Below, in pieces: positions 55,760 to 64,000 of a stretch of DNA of 64,000 nt. Each line of letters starts with the position of its first letter. Position 1 is the first letter of the stretch. Made by a program: the position numbers and the translations under genes. Origin of the DNA: Firmicutes bacterium HGW-Firmicutes-9 (lineage in GTDB: Bacteria; Bacillota; Clostridia; Christensenellales; CAG-138); the NCBI GenBank assembly GCA_002841395.1, contig PGZM01000002.1:194201-258200 (forward strand), in the 5' to 3' direction. Below the pieces are notes generated by a model. The model was given only the letters and a program-made list of their open reading frames with translations, searched no databases and had not been told where the DNA came from.

Positions 55760-58120
55760 ATGATCACATTTAACGATCAGGTTTTCGCGCTGGAGACGAA
55801 TCAAACAAGTTATCTGTTCCGCGTCACAAAGTTCGGACATTTAGAGCATATTCATTATGGAGAGATCGTATCGCATGATGAGATTGAGTCGCTTCAAACC
55901 AAGCGGTCGATCATGCACGGAAGCTCTGTCATGTACTCCGAGCAGGACGAGACCTACTGCCTCGACAACATCCCATTGGAGTGGTCAGGCGTAGGCTGCG
56001 GAGACTATCGCCAAACACCGGTTGAAGTGAAGCTTTCTGACGGAACATTCCGCACGGACTTCATCTACGTTTCTCACGAGGTCGTTTCCGGCTGCGTTTC
56101 GTTGAACACGCTTCCTAACGCCTATGACGATTCCGGCTCGGCAGAGACGATGGTAATCACCCTTGCCGATGAGGCAGGCAGTATGCAGTTGCTGCTGTAC
56201 TACACGGTCTTCCCCTCTGTCGATGTGATCTCGCGCCGCGCGGTGCTCATCAATACCGGATCGAGCGCAATCTCGATTCGTCGTATCATGAGCATGCAGC
56301 TCGATATGGAAAACGAAGGGTTCTCCCTCGTCACCTTTGACGGCGCATGGGCAAAGGAAACGCACCGGCACGATCGCAAGCTGCAATACGGACAGTACGT
56401 CAACTCCTCCGTCACAGGTGCGTCCAGCAATCGGCACAACCCGGGATTTCTGCTCTATGCCGATGGCGCGACGCAGTCGCATGGGCACGTGTACGGCTTC
56501 AATCTCATTTACAGCGGCAACCACATCGGTATCGCGGAGCTGTCGCCTTTTGATCTGGTTCGCGTGCAGCTTGGCATTCACCCGCAGAGCTTTGAGTGGA
56601 CGCTGGCACCTGGCGAACGATTTGAAACACCCGAAGCGGTGATGACGTTCTCTCCAGACGGTTTTAACGGCATGAGCGCGCATTTTCATGATTTTGTAAA
56701 CGCGCATATTGTCCGCGGTAATTGGAAAGGCAAAGAGCGGCCGGTGCTCATCAACAACTGGGAAGCCTGTTTTTTTCGGTTTACCCGGAGTAAGCTTCTC
56801 CGTCTTGCGCGGCAGGCAAGGCGGCTCGGCGTAGAGCTGTTTGTGCTGGATGATGGTTGGTTCGGCAAACGCAACGACGACCACGCTGGCCTTGGCGACT
56901 ACAACGTGAACACTAAGAAGCTGCCCCGGGGTATGAAATCCTTTGCCGACGAAATCCGTGCACTCGGTATGATGTTCGGGCTTTGGTTTGAGCCTGAAAT
57001 GGTCAATCCCGACAGCGATCTCTATCGCGCGCATCCGGAATATGCGGTCACCACGCCGGGTAGAGCGCCGTTGTATGGCAGAAATCAGCTGGTGCTCGAT
57101 CTATGCAATCCCGATGTGCAGGATTATATCGTCAACAACGTCTCAAAGACTCTGGATGACGCCAGCGTCAATTACGTCAAGTGGGATATGAACCGCCATA
57201 TCAGCGACGCATGCTCCCCAGTCCTTACGAATCAGGGTGAGTTTTATCATCGTTATATGATGGGATTGTACGATGTGCTCGCGCGGATCTTCCGTCCGCG
57301 TCCGCAGATCCTGCTCGAGTCTTGCTCCAGTGGCGGCAATCGATTTGATCTTGGTATGCTTTGCTTTTCGCCGCAGGTTTGGTCGAGCGATGACACAGAC
57401 GCCATCGAGAGGTTGAAAATCCAGGAAGGCTTGAGCTACCTCTACCCGCTTTCGACGATGGGCGCGCATGTTTCCGCGGCGCCGAACCAGCAGACGCTGC
57501 GTCAAACGCCGATCGCAACGCGCTTTAACGTTGCGAGCTTCGGCTGCCTCGGTTACGAGCTGGATTTGAAGCATCTGACGATGCTGGAACGAATAGAAGT
57601 GCGCGAGCAAATCGCGTATTATCGCACGCACCGCAAAACACTTCAATACGGTAGATTCTTCCGCCACGACACACCGAAGGGTAACAAAGTCTATTGGCAG
57701 ACGGTGTCTAAGGATCGTAGCCGTTCTATTGCCGGTTCATTCCAAACGCTGACACAGGCCGCAGAAGGCAACGATATCATGCCGATCACAGGCTTGGATG
57801 CGACGACGAAGTATCGTTTGCAGACCAAACCGCAGCGTATTTTCATTCGCAGATTCGGCGGTTTAATCAATCACTTGCTTCCGTTTTCGATCAATTCGAA
57901 TGGGTTTCTTTTCCGTTGGATCGATCGGCTGTACGCCATGCAGGATTGTGTGGAGACCTACACCGCAAGCGGTAAGACCCTCATGCAGGGCGTTCATTTG
58001 AACAATCAGTTTGTTGCAACCGGATACAACCAAAACATTCGCCTGCTCGGCGATTTTGGTTCAAATCTGTATGCCTTAGATTCCGTGGATGAGATTGCTG
58101 AACATTCGGAAGTCGTTTAA
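55760..58120 (+). CDS. Alpha-galactosidase, GH36
   Basis: This 786-residue cytoplasmic enzyme (no signal peptide) cleaves terminal alpha-galactose from raffinose- or melibiose-type sugars. An N-terminal beta-sandwich is followed by the TIM barrel: FVLDDGWFGKRNDD, the nucleophile Asp in YVKWDMNRHIS near residue 475, and the acid/base Asp in SSDDTDAIER after CSSGGNRFDLGML. An in-frame start at 55664 lies before the promoter; AAAGGA supports 55760. No sugar transporter is adjacent. Confidence 0.94.
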   Translation: MITFNDQVFALETNQTSYLFRVTKFGHLEHIHYGEIVSHDEIESLQTKRSIMHGSSVMYSEQDETYCLDNIPLEWSGVGCGDYRQTPVEVKLSDGTFRTDFIYVSHEVVSGCVSLNTLPNAYDDSGSAETMVITLADEAGSMQLLLYYTVFPSVDVISRRAVLINTGSSAISIRRIMSMQLDMENEGFSLVTFDGAWAKETHRHDRKLQYGQYVNSSVTGASSNRHNPGFLLYADGATQSHGHVYGFNLIYSGNHIGIAELSPFDLVRVQLGIHPQSFEWTLAPGERFETPEAVMTFSPDGFNGMSAHFHDFVNAHIVRGNWKGKERPVLINNWEACFFRFTRSKLLRLARQARRLGVELFVLDDGWFGKRNDDHAGLGDYNVNTKKLPRGMKSFADEIRALGMMFGLWFEPEMVNPDSDLYRAHPEYAVTTPGRAPLYGRNQLVLDLCNPDVQDYIVNNVSKTLDDASVNYVKWDMNRHISDACSPVLTNQGEFYHRYMMGLYDVLARIFRPRPQILLESCSSGGNRFDLGMLCFSPQVWSSDDTDAIERLKIQEGLSYLYPLSTMGAHVSAAPNQQTLRQTPIATRFNVASFGCLGYELDLKHLTMLERIEVREQIAYYRTHRKTLQYGRFFRHDTPKGNKVYWQTVSKDRSRSIAGSFQTLTQAAEGNDIMPITGLDATTKYRLQTKPQRIFIRRFGGLINHLLPFSINSNGFLFRWIDRLYAMQDCVETYTASGKTLMQGVHLNNQFVATGYNQNIRLLGDFGSNLYALDSVDEIAEHSEVV

Positions 58121-58240
58121 ATTGTACGCAAGATACAAAATACGCTTGCAAAATCACAAAAGATAAGATTAAATAGACAAGGCAGCTGCATTGTGACGCG
58201 CAATCCAATCGCACGCTATCTTGTTTCTTTTTTGTCTGGG

Positions 58241-58269
58241 TTGACGCTCGCAAATGTGTTTGCTAGAAT
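58241..58269 (+). promoter_or_regulatory. degV promoter
   Basis: TTGACG (58241-58246), 17-base spacer, TAGAAT (58264-58269), followed after a short leader by AGGAGG. Confidence 0.82.
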
Positions 58270-58293
58270 AAGAAAACTCTTTTAGGAGGAATC

Positions 58294-59190
58294 ATGCGTA
58301 TGCCGGATCAAAAGATCATACTCAGCGCGGATACCCCTTGCGACATCGGCGACGAACTCAAGGCGCGCTATCATGTGTCTCTCCATCCGCTCCATATTAT
58401 CTTGGATGATAAGCAGTATACCGACGGAGTCGATATCACTTCTGCGCAGTTATATGATGCGTGGTGGAAACACAAGCTTCTGCCTCGCACTGCAGCAATC
58501 AACCCCGAGGAATACGAAAGCTACTTTTCAAACTATCTCGATCAAGGGTATGACATTATCCACGTTTCTCTTGGATCGGGGTTATCCAGTTCCCATGCAA
58601 ACGCGACGATTGCGGCGGAGACGTTGAAGGACAAAGGCAACGTCTACGTGATCGACTCCTGCTCGCTCTCAACGGGCTTTGGCCTGTTGGTTTGCGAAGC
58701 GGGCGAGCGCATCAAAGCCGGTATTCCGACAAAGCAAATTGTTGAAGAAGTATCCGCGCTTACGCAAGATACACGCGCAAGTTTCATTCTTGATACGCTT
58801 GAATTCATGCGCGCAGGCGGCAGATGCTCCAGCATCACGCAAATTGGTGCGGCGATGTTAAACCTCAAGCCTACTATCATCGTAAAAAACGACCGGCAAG
58901 GCAGCATGATTGTCGGTAAAAAATACATGGGCAAGCTCGCACCGTCGCTGATGAAATACGTCGACGATCAGATCAAGGATCGAACCGATCTGGTACTGGA
59001 TCGCGTGTTCGTCACCCATTCCGGAATGGATGATCCTGCGATCATCGACAAAGTTGTCGCACGCATCAAAGAGCTGCAACCGTTTAAGGAGATATTCGTT
59101 ACACAAGCGAGCTGCACAATCAGCTGCCATTGCGGACCAAATACGCTGGGCGTCCTTTTCCTCACCAAGCCCGGCTCCATATCAAACTAA
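58294..59190 (+). CDS. DegV family fatty-acid-binding protein
   Basis: This 298-residue protein is of the DegV/FakB group, which presents fatty acids to the FakA kinase for phospholipid synthesis. Family landmarks are ILSADTPCDIGDEL near the start, PRTAAINPEEYESYF, VSLGSGLSSSHANA (fatty-acid carboxylate site), and DTLEFMRAGGRCSS. The C-terminus ends in HCGPNTLGVLFLTK, also typical. AGGAGG lies five bases before the ATG. No fakA in the window. Single-gene unit with its own terminator. Confidence 0.93.
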   Translation: MRMPDQKIILSADTPCDIGDELKARYHVSLHPLHIILDDKQYTDGVDITSAQLYDAWWKHKLLPRTAAINPEEYESYFSNYLDQGYDIIHVSLGSGLSSSHANATIAAETLKDKGNVYVIDSCSLSTGFGLLVCEAGERIKAGIPTKQIVEEVSALTQDTRASFILDTLEFMRAGGRCSSITQIGAAMLNLKPTIIVKNDRQGSMIVGKKYMGKLAPSLMKYVDDQIKDRTDLVLDRVFVTHSGMDDPAIIDKVVARIKELQPFKEIFVTQASCTISCHCGPNTLGVLFLTKPGSISN

Positions 59191-59203
59191 ATTGTGAGTA
59201 AAT

Positions 59204-59231
59204 AAAAAGACGGCAGAAGCCGTCTTTTTTT
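59204..59231. terminator. Bidirectional terminator after degV
   Basis: AAAGACGGC / GCCGTCTTT with a four-base loop, flanked by A-run and T-run; shared with the convergent methyltransferase gene. Confidence 0.9.
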
Positions 59232-59240
59232 GCGAGTCAG

Positions 59241-59900
59241 TTAGTGAGTCAGATAGAATGATCGATTGATCATGTCATGTTCCGGATAATAGATCGTTCC
59301 CTCGTGAACGATCGAGAAATCATGCTCAAGGAATGATCGCCATTGTTCGGTCGTATTGTTCCAAAGAAGCAATCCATCATCCAGAAGATTTCCGGAGATC
59401 GTCTTTATGTTCCACTCAGCGATTTGTTCAGGCGTTAGAAACGGATTGAGTTTGACAAAGAGTTTTCCGCCCGGCTTTACAATGCGAGCGCATTCAGACA
59501 GCAGAAGTTTTGCATCGTCGGGGTAAAGATTGTCGATGATATTGGATAGGATCATTGCGTCAAACGATGCTTCCGGAACATTGGATAATGCCTCCACCCC
59601 GCCTTGCTGGAATTCAAACGAGCCATGTGGGTACGTCTCGGCGCGACGTTGCGAAAGCATGATCGCTTCTGACGATAAATCGATGCCCAGATGCTCCTGT
59701 GTTCCATTCTGCGCGCAAAAAAATAACATGGACCCTCTGCCGCACCCGAAATCGATCATGCTGCGCGATCCTTCACACAGCCATAGTAATGCGTTTTCTA
59801 AGTCGACGTTATCCAATGAAACTTGATTGGAAACGGAATCACCTGCTTTTGAGAAAACATTGTCCCAGTATTCGATAAAACGTTCATATGAAACCGTCAT
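59241..59900 (-). CDS. SAM-dependent methyltransferase
   Basis: This 219-residue class I methyltransferase has motif I SMIDFGCGRGSMLFF near residue 47, motif II LGIDLSSEAIMLSQRR, and motif IV FDAMILSNIIDNLYPDD. Substrate unknown. It begins 40 bases after the end of the c-di-GMP enzyme gene on the same strand and may be co-transcribed with it. Confidence 0.87.
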   Translation of the reverse strand: MTVSYERFIEYWDNVFSKAGDSVSNQVSLDNVDLENALLWLCEGSRSMIDFGCGRGSMLFFCAQNGTQEHLGIDLSSEAIMLSQRRAETYPHGSFEFQQGGVEALSNVPEASFDAMILSNIIDNLYPDDAKLLLSECARIVKPGGKLFVKLNPFLTPEQIAEWNIKTISGNLLDDGLLLWNNTTEQWRSFLEHDFSIVHEGTIYYPEHDMINRSFYLTH

Positions 59901-59940
59901 TCAACAACTCCTAATTTATAAGCAAAGATACTCAAAATCA

Positions 59941-62763
59941 TTACAGATCATCCTGCTCAACGATCTCAAGAAAGACCTGGGCGATCCTCGGGTCAAATTG
60001 CGTTCCGGCGTTTTTTCGGATTTCATCCATTGCGGCTTTTGCGGAGAGCGCCTTGCGATATACGCGGTCTTCCGTCATCGCATCATATGCGTCTGCTACG
60101 GCGAGAATGCGTGCCAAAATCGGAATGTTCTCGCCGGACAGATGGTTGGGATACCCTGTTCCATCCCAGCGCTCGTGATGCGTTAAGATCAGGTCTGCGA
60201 TTGAGGCGAAGTCAGGCGAAGACATCGCGATACGGTAACCTATTTCTGGATGCGTTCGCATCACCACAAGTTCTTCTTCGTTCAGCGGGCCAGGTTTATT
60301 CAGAATCTGGTCGCTGATGCCGATCTTGCCTATGTCATGCAGATAAGCAAACAGACGAAGACGGTCAATGTCGTCATGAGAGAGATTCAATTTCATGCCA
60401 ACCGTTGCGCAAAGATCGCCGATTCGTTTCGCGTGTTCCTCCGTCTCAAAGCTTCTTGCAAACAGCGTTGCCATCATCGACGAAAGAACAGCGTTATGGT
60501 GACTCTTTTGATCGAGCAGTTTGTGCTGCGAAAGGTTCGCCTCCGCATCCCTAGCGACATGAGAAAGATCTTCATCCATAGTCGACTTCGTTTCGCAGCC
60601 GATGGAGATATTGATGATCATCGTCTTGTCTTGCAAGATTGCATTATAGTTATCAAACACTTCTTTGAGCGATTGCATGCGTTTTGCGCATTCGTTTTTG
60701 TCCGTGTACGGTAAAAGAAGACCGAATTCATCGCCGCCGATGCGCGCGACAATCTCATGCGGCAGGATGTTTGCCTTGATCAGTGCAGCGGTGGTTTGAA
60801 TCATGCGGTCGCCAGCATCGTATCCGAACGCGTCGTTGATGAGTTTCAAACCGTTGATGTCTACGAAGATCATCGATAAGGGTAAAGAGGATTCCTTATC
60901 CAAGCGCTTTTTCGCATTGTCATAATGCAGGCGATTGTGCAGCCCCGTGAGTTGGTCGTGGTTGCTGAGATACTGTATCTGTAAAAATTGAAGCTTTGAT
61001 TTTGTGATATCGACGATAATGCCTTCCAACGCAACGATTTTCCCGCTCTCGTCGGCAACGCCCTGATTGATGTCGAGAACCCATTTGCGCTCGCCGGAAG
61101 CGGTTAAAATCTCGTATTCATATTGAACGCCCTCATGCGCAATCAGGTGCTTCTGGCTTTCTTCCCAGATGCTTTCCTGATATTCCGGGCAAATAATATC
61201 GTTGAATGCAACCACTCTGTTGTCGATAAACTCATCCGGCAAAAATCCGGTTAATTCGTAACACCCGGAAGAAACAAACTTCATCGTCCAATCGTGGTCG
61301 TTGTTGCAACGATATGCCATACCCGGTAGATTGGAAAGTAATACGCTTTTGCTTCGTTCACTTTCTCGCAAAGCGCTGATCGTATTGCGAAGATCGGTCA
61401 CGTCAACACCTGCGGATAATATTCCTGTTGGATTCCCCTCTGCATCTCTCAGAATCGTGTTGCGCCATTCGATGGTTCGAATGTCGTTGTCTGCTGTCAA
61501 CATTCCGTTCTCGTGTATTTCAGTTGTTACGAAAGTTCCCTCATAGATTTGCTTAATAACATCATTTACGCCTTCGCGGTCATTTTCCGGAACGAAATGT
61601 TCCACCCAAGTTGTTCCAATAATCTCTTCTTTTGGCAGACCTAGCGTCTCACAGCCGCAACGGTTGATCATTGCTACGCAACCTTCATTATTCAAAACAA
61701 TAAATATAATCGGCGCGATCTCAAAGTATGTCTGCGCGCGGTCGCGTTCTTGAATCACGATCGCCTCTGTTTGCTTCCTCTGAGAGATATCGCGGGAGAT
61801 ACCGCCTACACCGCGTTTGTTGTCAGCGAATTCGACCGGAAAAATAATTGTTTCAAACGATTGACCTTCACTCGTGTCTTCTATGAATAGCGGTTTGCCA
61901 CTGAGTAAAACGCTCTTATCACGTGCTTCCCACAACTTCGCTTCTTCACTTGGTTTAATATCGCTTAACTGTCGACCAATCAGCTCTTCTTCTTTGATTC
62001 CGTAATACTCCTGCATGTTCGTATTGACCGAGATATAATGCAAAGAGCTGTCTTTTAAATAGACCAAATCATAGCTGGAGTTGAGAAACGTTTTATAGAT
62101 TGCTTCATTGGTTTTGGCAGACATCTGAGCACTGACGCGGTCGGTGATGTCTTGAAGCGTACCAATCGTTGTTGGATGCTCGCTTTTATTCTGGTCTAAA
62201 AGCTGTAATCGAACCTGAATATACCGTTCTGATTCATTTGCATGCAGTATTCGACATTCAAATGATGTGGACTCGCCGCGCGTCAAAGCATCCTTTGCAA
62301 GCACATACACGCGATTTCGATCCTCAACATGGAGCAATTTTAATATCTCTTCCGGTTTAGTTGGTAGTGCAGCAGCATCCAGACCCATCACCCGAATTGC
62401 TTCATCAGAAAATTGAAACTGCTGCAAACTCGCATCGTAGGAAAAATTCCCGATATGCGCGATACGCTGCGCTTCTTCGAGCGCAACTTCATTTCTTCTG
62501 CGTTTGTCGCTTTCGCGCGTTATCTTCCGCAAACTTGAATAAACTAGGAAAAAGATTAAGGCCGCGGTTGCCGTGACAAATCCGAGGCCTTTTGTGACAC
62601 TGATGATGAATATTTGCGGACTTTCCGGGAGCATACTCGATAGCGCAAGCTCAGATCCGATAATCCAGGTATATCCGACAAACGCATAGACAGCCGTGAT
62701 CAGAAGCGACCTTTTCAAGGCACTCCTGGACTGTTTGGCTTGCGTACTGACGGATTGCTTCAC
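59941..62763 (-). CDS. PAS-GGDEF-HD-GYP cyclic-di-GMP turnover protein
   Basis: This 940-residue membrane signalling protein has two N-terminal transmembrane helices (about 17-80), a coiled region, four PAS-type sensory domains (about 85-600), a GGDEF domain with intact ARIGGDEFG near 700, and an HD-GYP domain with HDIGKIGI and HHERWDGTGYP near 820-870. Both catalytic signatures look intact, so it could make and degrade c-di-GMP. A TTG at 62805 is in frame but has no ribosome site; GTG at 62763 has GGAGG eight bases upstream. Promoter TTGCAC-17-TATGAT. Confidence 0.93.
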   Translation of the reverse strand: MKQSVSTQAKQSRSALKRSLLITAVYAFVGYTWIIGSELALSSMLPESPQIFIISVTKGLGFVTATAALIFFLVYSSLRKITRESDKRRRNEVALEEAQRIAHIGNFSYDASLQQFQFSDEAIRVMGLDAAALPTKPEEILKLLHVEDRNRVYVLAKDALTRGESTSFECRILHANESERYIQVRLQLLDQNKSEHPTTIGTLQDITDRVSAQMSAKTNEAIYKTFLNSSYDLVYLKDSSLHYISVNTNMQEYYGIKEEELIGRQLSDIKPSEEAKLWEARDKSVLLSGKPLFIEDTSEGQSFETIIFPVEFADNKRGVGGISRDISQRKQTEAIVIQERDRAQTYFEIAPIIFIVLNNEGCVAMINRCGCETLGLPKEEIIGTTWVEHFVPENDREGVNDVIKQIYEGTFVTTEIHENGMLTADNDIRTIEWRNTILRDAEGNPTGILSAGVDVTDLRNTISALRESERSKSVLLSNLPGMAYRCNNDHDWTMKFVSSGCYELTGFLPDEFIDNRVVAFNDIICPEYQESIWEESQKHLIAHEGVQYEYEILTASGERKWVLDINQGVADESGKIVALEGIIVDITKSKLQFLQIQYLSNHDQLTGLHNRLHYDNAKKRLDKESSLPLSMIFVDINGLKLINDAFGYDAGDRMIQTTAALIKANILPHEIVARIGGDEFGLLLPYTDKNECAKRMQSLKEVFDNYNAILQDKTMIINISIGCETKSTMDEDLSHVARDAEANLSQHKLLDQKSHHNAVLSSMMATLFARSFETEEHAKRIGDLCATVGMKLNLSHDDIDRLRLFAYLHDIGKIGISDQILNKPGPLNEEELVVMRTHPEIGYRIAMSSPDFASIADLILTHHERWDGTGYPNHLSGENIPILARILAVADAYDAMTEDRVYRKALSAKAAMDEIRKNAGTQFDPRIAQVFLEIVEQDDL

Positions 62764-62835
62764 TTGGATTTCCTCCGTTGCACGAACAGAATATTGTGTG
62801 GTCAAGGATTATCGCATGATCGTAGTCTTAGTACC

Positions 62836-62864
62836 ATCATATAATTTTGTCATATTTTGTGCAA
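62836..62864 (-). promoter_or_regulatory. Promoter of the c-di-GMP enzyme gene, with shared 16-mer
   Basis: Minus strand: TTGCAC (62864-62859), 17-base spacer, TATGAT (62841-62836). The 16-mer at 62848-62863, identical to 46806-46821, covers most of the -35 and the adjacent spacer. Confidence 0.72.
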
Positions 62865-62906
62865 TGTAAAATTTTACAATCTTTCCCGAAATTCTATCAA
62901 ACGGTA

Positions 62907-63122
62907 TTATTCTCCGATGAAGGTAAAGCGGGTATATGTCTGTCCGTCCCGCTCTACTGTTTCGTTCCACATTTTTGCGGGACGCACCCAAACGCCGTGC
63001 TCACCGTAAAGGGCGCGGTATACGACCATTGGCTCCAACGTTTCGGAGTGCTTGGCGAGATATAGTACCTCATATTCGTTGCCTTTAAAATGGCGGTATC
63101 GACCGATTTTTATCTCATCCAT
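62907..63122 (-). CDS. DUF1653 family small protein
   Basis: This 71-residue cytoplasmic protein matches the DUF1653 pattern: GRYRHFKGNEYEVLYLAKHSET, MVVYRALYGE and WVRPAKMWNE. Function unknown. It lies 18 bases after azlD on the same strand and probably shares its transcript. Confidence 0.85.
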   Translation of the reverse strand: MDEIKIGRYRHFKGNEYEVLYLAKHSETLEPMVVYRALYGEHGVWVRPAKMWNETVERDGQTYTRFTFIGE

Positions 63123-63140
63123 ACTTTCACCTCAAAATAA

Positions 63141-63485
63141 TTATACTACGAAAACTGCCTGCACCAGAAACATATATAACGCAGTACCGCAACCGATGCT
63201 GAGCAGTACATTCTTGCGCCAAAGATGGATCAGGACGATAAAAGCAATCGAAATCAACTCCGGCAGTCCGTGCGGAAATGCAACAATCGGCACTTCTTTC
63301 AGGCAATAGACGACCAGCAATCCCATCATCACGGGTGGCAGGACATTGCCGAGATATGTGACAACCTGCGGCGGCTTCTTTCCTTCCGGAAAGAGAAAAA
63401 ACGGCGGGAACCGTGTTGCCATTGCTCCAATCGCTACCGCAACGACCGTCAGAACAATTTGAACCGGGGTTAACAAAGGTTGCAT
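63141..63485 (-). CDS. azlD: AzlD-like branched-chain amino acid export subunit
   Basis: This 114-residue protein has four hydrophobic segments: residues 7-25, about 40-60 (VTYLGNVLPPVMMGLLVVYCL), 68-88 and 92-112. It matches AzlD, the small partner of AzlC in export of branched-chain amino acids or their analogues. ATRFPPFFLFPEGKKPPQ is a typical loop. Its start lies inside the end of azlC (16-base overlap). Confidence 0.88.
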   Translation of the reverse strand: MQPLLTPVQIVLTVVAVAIGAMATRFPPFFLFPEGKKPPQVVTYLGNVLPPVMMGLLVVYCLKEVPIVAFPHGLPELISIAFIVLIHLWRKNVLLSIGCGTALYMFLVQAVFVV

Positions 63486-64000
63486 AGATTCTTCCTCCCG
63501 GCAAGAAGCGTGATGAGAATGATAATGAGTGCGGGCAGAACCATATTGCCTGCGCCAAACACGAAACGCGAAATCAGCGCGCAGGCGATGCCGATCAACC
63601 CCAAGATCCAGTTGCCCTTCTTCTTCATTTGTTCTATAAACAGTACGACAAACAGTGCGGTCAGCGCAAAATCGAGCCCTTTCATGTCAAACGGCATTAG
63701 TCCGCCGAGCAGACCGCCCAGGAGCGTGCCGAACACCCAATACAGATAGTCGAGCAGTGAAATGCTTAGGTAAAAGTACTTGGGTTCCACATCCTCCGGC
63801 GGATTGACGGAGGAAACGATGGAGAAGGTTTCGTCACACAGCGTGTAGATCAGAAAGCCTTTCACTTTTCCGAAGCCTTTGTATTTGTCAAGCATGGACA
63901 ATCCATAGAACAAGTGTCTTGCATTGACCAGCAAACTTAAAACCAGCGCCTCAAATGGCTGAAACGCGGTCGAGAGCAGCGTAATTGCGACAAACTGCAT
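63470..64000 (-). CDS. azlC: AzlC-like permease, N-terminus beyond the window
   Basis: The 176 visible residues begin at QFVAITLLSTAF, which in AzlC follows an N-terminal ~60 residues; full proteins are about 235. NARHLFYGLSML and YTLCDETFSIVSS are family signatures. Several hydrophobic helices are visible. The Met at the window edge is probably internal, so the gene is partial. It pairs with azlD. Confidence 0.88.
   Translation of the reverse strand: MQFVAITLLSTAFQPFEALVLSLLVNARHLFYGLSMLDKYKGFGKVKGFLIYTLCDETFSIVSSVNPPEDVEPKYFYLSISLLDYLYWVFGTLLGGLLGGLMPFDMKGLDFALTALFVVLFIEQMKKKGNWILGLIGIACALISRFVFGAGNMVLPALIIILITLLAGRKNLCNLC

Noticed and set aside
55985-57034. 349-codon minus-strand ORF inside the alpha-galactosidase gene
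   Set aside because: Antisense frame with no promoter or ribosome site; the GH36 catalytic motifs are on the plus strand.

Overview
The window looks like a piece of chromosome from an anaerobic Bacillota (Clostridia-type) bacterium. Three lines of sequence support this. The first is Gram-positive regulation: a Cheo-type LexA box, a T-box leader on valS, strong AGGAGG ribosome sites and many TTG starts. The second is an anaerobic class III ribonucleotide reductase with its activase. The third is the miaB / ymcA-like / mutS / mutL / miaA / ynbB gene order known from Bacillus and Clostridia. GC is moderate. I saw no insertion sequence, prophage block or CRISPR array. Assignment below phylum/class level is inference.

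Layout. 1-6.2 kb: end of serC, serA, an nrdD-nrdG pair with tandem NrdR boxes, and an L,D-transpeptidase lipoprotein whose promoter suggests a leaderless mRNA. 6.2-14.8 kb: accessory metabolism. This holds a tRNA-Glu, a PlsC-like acyltransferase, a CDGSH protein / alpha-beta hydrolase / isochorismatase operon, an FMN reductase / pirin / DOPA-dioxygenase-like group, and a TetR regulator followed by a phytoene-desaturase-like flavoprotein. 14.8-18.6 kb: a three-gene operon of unknown role (TrkA-C membrane protein, toroid-fold protein, GH114-like lipoprotein), a cupin and a methyltransferase. 18.7-19.5 kb: eight tRNA genes from one promoter; the tRNA-Asp copy has an acceptor stem that does not pair.

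19.6-28.2 kb: tRNA modification and mismatch repair genes. 28.2-31.7 kb: lexA, a divergent ferredoxin-like gene sharing a LexA box with it, a XerS-like tyrosine recombinase whose promoter overlaps a perfect 14-6-14 inverted repeat, rnhA and proC. 31.8-46.7 kb: a long minus-strand run of valS (with T-box), DUF885 lipoprotein, rluD, lspA, lytic transglycosylase, coaE, polA, pyrimidine phosphorylase, a glycerate-kinase-like fusion protein and an ABC-F ATPase.

47-49.6 kb: an NlpC/P60 hydrolase, a PflX-like radical SAM enzyme, and a gene-free stretch carrying a promoter, a probable structured small RNA, its terminator and a 74-nt tandem repeat. 49.6-64 kb: glucokinase / HAD / proA operon, two coupled flavodoxin-fold proteins, an APC permease, a GH36 alpha-galactosidase, a DegV protein, a methyltransferase, a PAS-GGDEF-HD-GYP c-di-GMP enzyme, a DUF1653 protein and azlD-azlC (azlC cut by the window end).

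The most interesting items are the recombinase with its dif-like palindrome, the SOS-controlled ferredoxin-like gene at the position where Bacillus has yneA, the small-RNA locus at 49.2-49.6 kb, the damaged tRNA-Asp, and the GH114/toroid/TrkA-C operon.
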